NCBI GenBank assembly: GCA_964371865.1
Contig: CAYJOR010000037.1
Coordinates: 1-25,168 of the forward strand
Origin: CAYJAZ01 sp964371865
GTDB taxonomy: Bacteria > Desulfobacterota > Desulfovibrionia > Desulfovibrionales > Desulfovibrionaceae
Length of the DNA stretch: 25,168 bases
Direction of reading: 5' to 3'
A program made the translations under genes and the position numbers. This document shows positions 16,020-24,100 of the stretch, one piece after another. Each line of letters opens with the position of its first letter. Position 1 is the stretch's first letter. The notes under the pieces are model-generated. The model searched no databases. It worked only from the letters and a program-made list of their open reading frames with translations, and was not told where the DNA came from.

Positions 16020-16045
16020 TAACTTCGCTTCAGAAGTTAGTTTTT
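16020..16045 (+). terminator. Terminator-like hairpin in the glk/debranching enzyme divergent region
   Basis: TAACTTC (16020-16026) pairs with GAAGTTA (16033-16039) over a 6-base loop, followed by GTTTTT. Pointing towards the debranching enzyme gene and lying about 120 bases before it, it could be an attenuator or chance; no promoter before it is obvious. Confidence 0.3.
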
Positions 16046-16166
16046 CATTTTTTGAGCATCATTTAGTTTATCGCTTTAAAGCAATTAAGGATTTATAACG
16101 GAATACGTATAAAAAGTACAGACAAATTTGAACTTGTATAGATAATTAAGCAAGAGGGAATCAAAT

Positions 16167-18191
16167 ATGGATTTTTATTTTGACAGAACTCAGTGCCTTA
16201 ATATGACCAAAGCCTTAAAAAAAGAGTGGCTACAAACAAATGGTTTGGGAAGCTATGCCTCATCTACAGTTTTAGCGTGTAACACAAGAAAATATCACGG
16301 CTTATTTAATATAAACCTTGAAACCCCGCCTAGTAGATACGTTTTACTTTCAACTATTGAAGAGTCTATTTACTCTGAAAAAGAAGAAAATATTTTTTCT
16401 ACAAGACAGCATCCTGATGTATTTTATCCTAACGGTCACGAAAACCTTGAAAGTGTCGAAATTCAAGGAGTGCCAACTTTAAACTATAAGTTCGGAAATA
16501 TTAAAATTTCTAAAGAAGTGCTTATGGTGCAAGATAGAAATATCACTCTTGTGCGTTATTTTGTGGAATCAGCAAATAATACACCTTTAGTTCTCAAACT
16601 GAAGCCTTTACTTGCGTACAGAGAAATTCATGAACTTACCTATGAAAATGACTCAATCAATAAGGATGTCACCCTTTTAGAAAACGGTTTTGCCGTACAG
16701 TTGTATAAGGTACTGCCACAGCTCAATATTTTTGTGGATAATGAAAATAAAGCTACATTCAAAGATGACAGCTTTTGGTGTAAAAATGTGCATTATGCTG
16801 TTGAAAAAAAACGCGGTTTCAATAGCGAAGAAGATCTTTACTGCGCAGGATGTTTAGAAATTCCTGTCGTAAAGGATACCTCTATTTACCTTGCAATTAC
16901 AACAGAGGAAGTAACAGAGTCTCTTTCCGAGCTTTGGAACAGAGAATATACAACTCAAAAAAAATTAAACCAGCAAGCCGATACTATACTCAAGAACTTA
17001 GAACTACAAACCAATACATTTTTAAGTAAATCTCCTAGTGGAATGCTTGAAATTATAGCTGGTTATCCTTGGTTTCAAGCATGGGGAAGAGATACTCTTA
17101 TAGCCCTTCCCGGAATTTGTTTTGCTACAGGTAGAATTGAAGAAGGCAAAACAGTACTAGAAAATATAACAAAATTTATCAACCGTGGACTTATTCCAAA
17201 CATGTTCTCAGCAGATGGAAATAATTCCTATAATTCGATTGACGCCTCACTATGGTTTGTTTTAGCAGTTCAAAGTTTAGAAAAATATGCTCCATCTGAA
17301 GATGAGTTTATTCGTAAAGTTTGTTATCCTGCTATAAAAGCTATCCTTAGCGGATATGCTCACTATGCCTCAGAGATAATACCGGATGTATATCTCAATA
17401 AAGATGGTTTAATACATACCGGTAATTATGAAACTCAACTCACATGGATGGATGCGCAAGTTAACGGAGAGCCAGTAACTAGCCGTTTTGGATATGTGGT
17501 TGAAATAAATGCCTTATGGTTTAATGCTCTGTGCTATGCTAAAGAGTTAAGCATTCGCTACGGAGAGGATCTTCACCTTGCAGATACCTACTTAGAAACA
17601 TTTGCAAAAGCCTTTAGAGAGAAATTCTGGACTATCCTTTATGGCGGATATTTAGGCGATGTTGAATCCAACGGTTCACTCGATTTATCCATACGTCCGA
17701 ATCAGATTTTTGCTGTTTCACTGCCTTATTCGGTATTAAGCAAAGAAGATCAATTACATGTGGTTGATGTTGTGCGTAACTACTTACTAACTCCTTATGG
17801 AGTTCGCACACTTTCAAGACGTTCACTCAACTACAAAGGTAAGTATGAAGGCAACTCTGAGCAACGCGACTCTGCCTATCATCAAGGAACTGTTTGGCCA
17901 TGGCTTTTAGGTGCATACGGTGACGCATTGATTAAAACATCAACTAATTTAGATAAAGATGTTGATGAATTATTAAATGTTCTTACGTCCCTATTCACAT
18001 CACACATGTCTGATGCAGGAATTGGTAGTATTTCAGAAATATTTGCAGGCGACCCACCACAGGTACCCGATGGCTGTATAGCGCAAGCATGGAGTGTTTC
18101 AGAATGCTACAGATTGTTACAAAACCTTAAACAAGCTTCCCCTAAAGTATTTACTAAGTGGGAAGAAAAAATAATTACGAATTTGGCTTAA
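16167..18191 (+). CDS. Glycogen debranching enzyme, amylo-alpha-1,6-glucosidase (GH133)
   Basis: The protein has 674 residues, is cytoplasmic, and has AGAGGGA before ATG 16167. The N-terminal GDE domain (about 1-260) has the marker segments EWLQTNGLGSYAS and NTRKYHGL. The C-terminal (alpha/alpha)6-barrel (about 290-670) carries GYPWFQAWGRDTLIALPG near residue 300, LTWMDAQVNGEPVTSR near 424, DSAYHQGTVWPWLLGAYGD near 568, and QAWSVSECYRLL near 640. These acidic motifs are typical of the archaeal/bacterial GDE family, which removes alpha-1,6 branches of glycogen as free glucose after phosphorylase action. Glucokinase, transcribed away from it, can use that glucose. It opens the rightward glycogen cluster. 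Confidence 0.93.
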   Translation: MDFYFDRTQCLNMTKALKKEWLQTNGLGSYASSTVLACNTRKYHGLFNINLETPPSRYVLLSTIEESIYSEKEENIFSTRQHPDVFYPNGHENLESVEIQGVPTLNYKFGNIKISKEVLMVQDRNITLVRYFVESANNTPLVLKLKPLLAYREIHELTYENDSINKDVTLLENGFAVQLYKVLPQLNIFVDNENKATFKDDSFWCKNVHYAVEKKRGFNSEEDLYCAGCLEIPVVKDTSIYLAITTEEVTESLSELWNREYTTQKKLNQQADTILKNLELQTNTFLSKSPSGMLEIIAGYPWFQAWGRDTLIALPGICFATGRIEEGKTVLENITKFINRGLIPNMFSADGNNSYNSIDASLWFVLAVQSLEKYAPSEDEFIRKVCYPAIKAILSGYAHYASEIIPDVYLNKDGLIHTGNYETQLTWMDAQVNGEPVTSRFGYVVEINALWFNALCYAKELSIRYGEDLHLADTYLETFAKAFREKFWTILYGGYLGDVESNGSLDLSIRPNQIFAVSLPYSVLSKEDQLHVVDVVRNYLLTPYGVRTLSRRSLNYKGKYEGNSEQRDSAYHQGTVWPWLLGAYGDALIKTSTNLDKDVDELLNVLTSLFTSHMSDAGIGSISEIFAGDPPQVPDGCIAQAWSVSECYRLLQNLKQASPKVFTKWEEKIITNLA

Positions 18192-18204
18192 AAAGTTTAG
18201 AATA

Positions 18205-18268
18205 GCTTTTAATAAAATTCTTTCTACTTAATCGGGTATATGAAAGAATTGAGAGGAATATTAAAAGC
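18205..18268 (+). promoter_or_regulatory. Two-tier inverted repeat between debranching enzyme and GT4 genes
   Basis: Outer arms GCTTTTAAT (18205-18213) and ATTAAAAGC (18260-18268) and inner arms AATTCTTTC (18216-18224) and GAAAGAATT (18242-18250) are all perfect, with a 17-base loop and an asymmetric internal loop (2 against 9 bases) that holds GAGAGGA. No T run follows, so it is not a standard terminator. It may be an RNA structure setting relative expression or stability in the operon. Confidence 0.5.
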
Positions 18269-18327
18269 ATAGAAGAGTAAGGGATTACAGGTTATTAAAG
18301 ATTACAATTTGATTTGAGGAGCGCATT

Positions 18328-19653
18328 ATGAGGGTTTTAATGTTTGGATGGGAGTTTCCGCCATATATAAGTGGCGGGCTTGGAACAGCTTGTTATGGAA
18401 TGACTCAAGGGCTAATCCAAGCCGGAGCGGAAGTAGTTTTTGTTTTGCCGGCAACTCCAAACGCCGGAAATGAAAGCAACGAGAAATTTAAAATGAAGTC
18501 AGCTTCAGGTACTGTTATTCGTGATGAAGCTGAAAAACTATTTGAAGTTCATAGTAAAAGTTCTCTTATGGAAAATATTCGTTTTCATTGGGTCGACAGT
18601 ACTATGACACCATACGCAACTCAAACAACTTATCATGAGTACATGTCTCAAATCCAAACGGATTTTGACAATACAAGTTATTTTTCTGAGAAATCAGTAT
18701 CAGAAAAAACTGTCTATTTAAAAGGAGGATATGGAAAAGACCTTATAGATGAAGTCTACCGTTACGCAAAGGCGGCCTCTTCTATAGCTCTTGGCGAAGA
18801 ATACGATGTTATCCACGCTCATGACTGGATGACATATCCGGCAGGTGTTCTTTCAAAACAAATTAGTGGTAAACCCCTTATTGTGCACGTACACGCTACA
18901 GAGTTCGACAGAACAGGCGAACAAGTAAATCAGCAAGTGTACGATATTGAAAGATTTGGTATTCAAAACGCCGATATGATTTTTGCCGTCTCTCAAAGGA
19001 CAAAGGACATAGTAGTTCAAAGATACGGTGCTGATCCGGACAAAGTTAAAGTTGTCTATAATGCTGTAACAAAAAAAGAAGCTCTTACAAGATACAATGT
19101 AAGCCCTCTAATGAACGATGAAAAAAGAGTTCTTTTTATGGGAAGAATTACCTTCCAAAAAGGTCCTGAATATTTCGTTGAAGCAGCACGCTTAGTTCTA
19201 GAGAAAATGCCGAATGTTCGCTTTATTATGGCGGGTAGCGGTGATATGAAAGAAAGAATGGTAAAAAGAGCAAGCGAATTAAGAATAGGCGATCGCTTCC
19301 ATTTTCCGGGCTTTATGAAAGGTGAATCAGTTGATAAAATGTATGCTTTAGCTGATTTATATGTTATGCCTTCAGTTTCTGAACCTTTCGGAATAGCCCC
19401 TCTCGAAGCAATGGTTTATGACACTCCTGTTTTATTGTCCAAACAGTCCGGTGTTGCAGAAGTTTTAAATAACAGCTTGAAAGTTGATTTTTGGGACGTA
19501 AAAGATATTGCAAATAAAATTTGCGCAGTTTTAAGTTATGACAAACTAAATTCAACAATTATTGAAAAAAGCCGAAAAGAGCTTGAAAATATTTCATGGT
19601 TTAGTTGTGCGCAAAATATTCATTCACTTTATTCTAGTTTAGCAGGAGTTTAG
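18328..19653 (+). CDS. GT4-family glycosyltransferase, glycogen/glucan synthase-like
   Basis: The protein has 441 residues, with GAGGAG before ATG 18328. It has a GT-B fold: the N-terminal nucleotide-sugar synthase start MRVLMFGWEFPPYISGGLG, then YDVIHAHDWMTYPAG near residue 160 and VHVHATEFDRTGE. The C-terminal half has KVVYNAV, LFMGRITFQKGPEYF and the E-x7-E retaining motif EPFGIAPLE with E352 and E360. Such proteins extend alpha-glucans from a nucleotide-glucose donor. The SGGLG loop replaces the KTGGL of classical GlgA, so donor and product (glycogen, or maltose phosphate as in GlgM) are not settled. The next gene starts 1 base after its stop, so it and the GH57 gene are a coupled pair. 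Confidence 0.85.
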   Translation: MRVLMFGWEFPPYISGGLGTACYGMTQGLIQAGAEVVFVLPATPNAGNESNEKFKMKSASGTVIRDEAEKLFEVHSKSSLMENIRFHWVDSTMTPYATQTTYHEYMSQIQTDFDNTSYFSEKSVSEKTVYLKGGYGKDLIDEVYRYAKAASSIALGEEYDVIHAHDWMTYPAGVLSKQISGKPLIVHVHATEFDRTGEQVNQQVYDIERFGIQNADMIFAVSQRTKDIVVQRYGADPDKVKVVYNAVTKKEALTRYNVSPLMNDEKRVLFMGRITFQKGPEYFVEAARLVLEKMPNVRFIMAGSGDMKERMVKRASELRIGDRFHFPGFMKGESVDKMYALADLYVMPSVSEPFGIAPLEAMVYDTPVLLSKQSGVAEVLNNSLKVDFWDVKDIANKICAVLSYDKLNSTIIEKSRKELENISWFSCAQNIHSLYSSLAGV

Positions 19654-19654
19654 T

Positions 19655-20968
19655 ATGAGTTCCGTATGTTTATATTTCCAAGTACACGTGCCTTATGCCT
19701 TTCGTGATTATTCATTTTTTGAAATAGGTGAAAGCCCATTCTACGAAAATGAACAAGAAAATTTTGAAAATGTTATGAAACTTGCTCGTGAATGTTATTT
19801 ACCGGCAAATAAGATTCTTTTGGAACTCATAAAAAAACATGATGGTAAGTTTAAAGTTAGTTTTTCTATAAGCGGAACAAGTTTAGATTTATTTGAAACT
19901 CATGCCCCAGAAGTGATTGAATCTTTCCAAGAACTTGCAGAAACAGGTTGCGTGGATTTTATAGCTGAAACTTTTGCACATAGTCTTAGTTATTTATGCT
20001 CTAAAAAAGAATTTAAAGCACAAGTTGCAATGCAAGCGCGTCTCATAAAAAAATGGTTTGGTGTAAATCCTAAAGTTTTACGTTCAACCGAGCTTATGTA
20101 CAACAATGAATTAGGAAAATGGGCAGAAAATGCAGGATTTAAAGCTATTCTCGCTGATGGAAATGCTTTAGGTTTTAAAAGTCCTAATTTCGTATACACT
20201 CCACAAGGTTGTGAGAAGATCAAACTTTTATGCAGCAATGCAGGACTTTCAGAAGATATTAGCTTACGCTTTTCAGATTCTAGCTGGAATGAATATCCTC
20301 TCTATGCAGAAAAATATGCAAACTGGTTACAATCAGTAGAAGAAAATGCACAACTAGTAAATATCTTTTTAAAGTATGAAAATTTCGGAATTCACCACAC
20401 AAGTGAAAGCGGAATCTTTGACTTCTTAAAAGCTCTACCAGAAAAAGTGCTTGAAAACAAAAATTTCAACTTTAAAACATTAACAGAAGCAGCTAAACTT
20501 TCAGCAGGCGAAAGTGTAGATATTCATTACATGACCTCATGGACAGGAAAAGAAAAAAATCTCTCCTCATGGCAAAGTAATGACTTACAACACGATGCAC
20601 TGCATGCTTGCTATAGCTTAGAAGAAGAAGTAAACACCGCAAATAACAAAGCATTATTGCAAATTTGGCGCATACTTCAAGGTAGTGAACAAATTGCTGC
20701 TATGTCATTAGATGGCTATGCACCTTCTTCTACATGCTACTTACAAGAAGAAAAAAATGCTTACGATGTTTATATTAACTATATGAATATCCTTGCAGAT
20801 TTAACATTAAGAGTAAAAGAAGTCCTTAAGAATAAAAAGAATAAGCCAACAACAAGCAAATCAAAACTTTCCGCAGTAAAAAGACAAAAGGATCGAGGCA
20901 TTGAAATGGAAAGCGAGTTGTCTAGCTTAAAACTACTTACAAGTAAAAAAGATGAACAAGCAGCATAA
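19655..20968 (+). CDS. GH57 alpha-amylase-like protein with altered active site
   Basis: The protein has 437 residues, with AGGAG before ATG 19655. GH57 conserved regions are visible: FQVHVPYAFRDY (8-19; usual HQP reads H11-V-P), CVDFIAETFAHSLSY (99-113), LRSTELMYNNELG (142-154) with nucleophile E146, and FLKYENFGIHHTSESGIFDF (238-257). In the last, the family's acid/base Asp (D-Y-E-T-F-G) is K240. The protein lacks the DUF1957 tail of GH57 branching enzymes. The C-terminus (about 385-437) is lysine-rich. GH57 'amylase-like' proteins that have lost a catalytic residue are known, so this may bind glucan or assist the GT4 partner instead of cutting alpha-glucan. It would be cytoplasmic. Family call firm; activity doubtful. 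Confidence 0.85.
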   Translation: MSSVCLYFQVHVPYAFRDYSFFEIGESPFYENEQENFENVMKLARECYLPANKILLELIKKHDGKFKVSFSISGTSLDLFETHAPEVIESFQELAETGCVDFIAETFAHSLSYLCSKKEFKAQVAMQARLIKKWFGVNPKVLRSTELMYNNELGKWAENAGFKAILADGNALGFKSPNFVYTPQGCEKIKLLCSNAGLSEDISLRFSDSSWNEYPLYAEKYANWLQSVEENAQLVNIFLKYENFGIHHTSESGIFDFLKALPEKVLENKNFNFKTLTEAAKLSAGESVDIHYMTSWTGKEKNLSSWQSNDLQHDALHACYSLEEEVNTANNKALLQIWRILQGSEQIAAMSLDGYAPSSTCYLQEEKNAYDVYINYMNILADLTLRVKEVLKNKKNKPTTSKSKLSAVKRQKDRGIEMESELSSLKLLTSKKDEQAA

Positions 20969-21022
20969 CTTTATTGCTGTGCGATTAGAATTTGATGATT
21001 TATAATGTCAGTTGAATGTAAG

Positions 21023-21060
21023 AGGGTGTGTTTCAAAAAAAGTTTTAGAAGCACACCCTA
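21023..21060. repeat. AGGGTGTGTTTC hairpin between GH57 and synthase/phosphorylase genes
   Basis: AGGGTGTGTTTC (21023-21034) pairs with GAAGCACACCCT (21048-21059) with one G/T pair. Read on the minus strand the right arm is TAGGGTGTGCTTCTAA, close to the 16-base elements at 5926 and 14787. No T run follows it rightward, so it is probably not a standard terminator. Confidence 0.6.
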
Positions 21061-21131
21061 AATAGTATTAACAATTAAATTTTTGAGACTATGCAAAAAA
21101 GCATATTCTCTAGCATACATGGAGTATCTGT

Positions 21132-24100
21132 ATGTCCGATAAATACGAATTATTCTCAAGCCTTTTTGAAGTAAGCTGGGAAGTTTGTAATAAGGTTGGA
21201 GGTATATACGAAGTTATTACTTCAAAGGTATTGCAAGCAAAAGAACAATTTGGTGACGATTACTTCTTACTAGGACCAAGCCTAAAGCGTAATCCTGATT
21301 TTGAAGAAACCGATGAACCAGCATGGGAACCTATAAGACAAGCCCTTGCCGCTAAAGATTTGCATTGCAGACTTGGAAGATGGAATATTCCGGGTAAACC
21401 AAAAGTAATTCTTGTAGATTTTGCAAGTCGTTATAATAAAAACCAAGTTCTTTTTGACCTTTGGCAAAAATATGGGGTTGATTCCCTTTCAGGTGGTTTT
21501 GATTATCAAGAACCTGTTATGTTTTCAACTGCTTGCGGTGAAGTAATTTCTGCTATATGGCAACACTTTTATGCCCCTCGTGAAATGGGAAGCCTTGCAC
21601 ATTTCCATGAATGGATGTGTGGAGCCGGTCTTCTCACTGTAAAATCTCTTGCTCCGGAAGTAGGAACTGTGTTCACTACTCACGCAACCATGCTTGGGCG
21701 TGCTCTTGCCGGAACATCTGTTGATATTTACAAAGAAATGCGTTCTATCAACCCTAAACAAGAAGCAGCTGCGCACGGTATTACAGCAAAATGTTCTATG
21801 GAAATGGTTTCAGCTCGTGAGTCTGATGCTTTTACAACTGTAAGTCAAATCACAGCAAGTGAAGCATCTGCTTTCTTAGCAAGAAAACCTGATGTTGTAA
21901 CCACTAACGGACTTGACTTGAGTATTATACCCGATTATAGCGTAGAGCGTGCTCTTGCAAATACTAATCGTGAGCGTTTAATCCAACCGATTGAAAGACT
22001 TCTTCGTAGAAAAGTTCCTGATAATTTAAGTATTCTTACTATCTCTGGTAGATACGAATATCACAATAAAGGTATAGACACTTTCTTAGATTCTTTAGCT
22101 GGTTTAAATAAAAAATTAGCAGGTTCAAATATAAATGTTTGTGCACTCTTCCTAGTTATGGGCGGACATCATGGACTTGACCAAGAAGCTGTGAGCGGTG
22201 ACCCTAATATTAAACCAAATCAGGATACTGATGAAGGCTTCATCACTCCTTTTAAAGTTTACGATCAACCTAATGATGCTATTCTAAAAACATGTAAAGA
22301 ACTTGGTCTAACAAACAAGCCGGAAAATAATGTTCAAGTTATTTTTGTACCTGCTATGCTTGATGGACATGATGGTTTCTTCGACATGGAATATTTTGAA
22401 ATTTTAGCAGGTTGTGATTTAGGTGTATTCCCATCATGGTATGAACCATGGGGTTATACTCCGCATGAATCCGCAGCTTATGGCGTTCCTACAGTAACAA
22501 CAGATCTTTCTGGTTTTGGTTTATGGGTACGTGAAGCAGAACAAAAGACAGAATTAGAAAATCAAGGTGTTATGGTAATACCTCGCCAACATTCTAAATA
22601 TCAAAATGTAGTAAAAAGTCTTGAAGATTGCCTTTTAGAATATCTACATAAATCACCTGAAGATGTTCAAAAATCAAGAGAATGTGCACGTTCTATTTCA
22701 GAAAAAAGTACATGGGAGCATTTCTACCCTCTTTATTGCGAAGCTTACGAAATGGCAAGCGAAAAAGCAGCCAAAAGGGGTGCCAACTTAAAGGGGGTAC
22801 GCAAGAAGGAGAAGTTATCTAAGGTACTTACTGCTTCATCTTCGACAACTCCTCTACTGCGTACCTTTACCGCTGTTGCAGAGCTACCACCGGCACTTAC
22901 TCGCCTTCGTGAACTTTCACAAAATCTTTGGTGGACATGGCATCATGAAGCAAAACATCTTTTTATAGAGTTGAACCCTCAAACGTGGGAAAATACAGGG
23001 CATAATCCTGTTCTCGCAATTGAGCAAGCATCACCTGATAGGCTTTTAGAACTTTCAGAAGATAGTAACTATATGGAAAGATTTAATCGAGTTCTTAAAG
23101 AATTCGATGCCTACATGGCTGTTCCAATTAAAGAATTTGGCGGTAAGGTTACTGAAGAAAAGCCTATTGCTTATTTCTGTTGTGAATTTGGTATTCATGA
23201 AAGCTTACCAATCTATTCAGGTGGACTTGGTATTCTTGCCGGCGACCATATGAAATCCGTAAGTGATTTAGCTTTACCTGTAATTGGTATTGGTCTTCTT
23301 TATCGTAATGGGTATTTTAGACAGTTACTCGACTCGAATGGAAGACAAGAAGCTATTTATCCTTATAACGATTTCTCAACTCTTCCTATTGAGTCAGTAT
23401 GCGATAGTGAAGGAAATCAGAAAATTATTGATCTTGAAATGCCGGGAAGAACAGTTTATGCCGCTGTATGGCTTGCTCGTGTAGGTAGAGCTAAGCTTTA
23501 TCTGCTTGATACTGATATTAGTAAAAATACAGATGAAGATCGTCGCATAACTGCAAGACTTTATGAAGCTGATAGAGATTTTCGTCTACGTCAAGAAATA
23601 GTTCTTGGTATGGGTGGAGTTCGCCTTTGTGCTCAACTTGGTTATACACCTTCTGTTTACCATATGAATGAAGGGCACTCGGCTTTCTTGATTTTAGAAA
23701 GAATCCGTAAGCACCAACTAGAAGATCATCTTACTCTTTCAGAAGCAATGGAACTTGTAGCCGGAACATGTGTATTTACAACACATACTCCTGTTGATGC
23801 CGGTAATGAAAGATTCAATGTTGATCAAATTACTCGCTACTTCACCCCATGGACACAAGCTGTTGGAATGAACATAAACAGTTTTATTCAACTAGGAAAA
23901 ATGGACGATAGTGATAACAGAGACTTTAACCTTACAGTGCTTGCCTTACGTTTTGCAAACAAATCTAACGGCGTTAGCTGGTTACACGGAGATGTTTCAC
24001 GCAGAATGTGGCGCAATCTTTGGAAAGGTCTTGCGCTTGCTGAAATTCCAATCGAACACATAACAAATGGTATTCATACAACTTCATTTGTTGGTGACCA

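Noticed and set aside
23284..23484. Small open frame within the phosphorylase domain
   Set aside because: Out of frame with the long fusion gene, no ribosome site, no homology.
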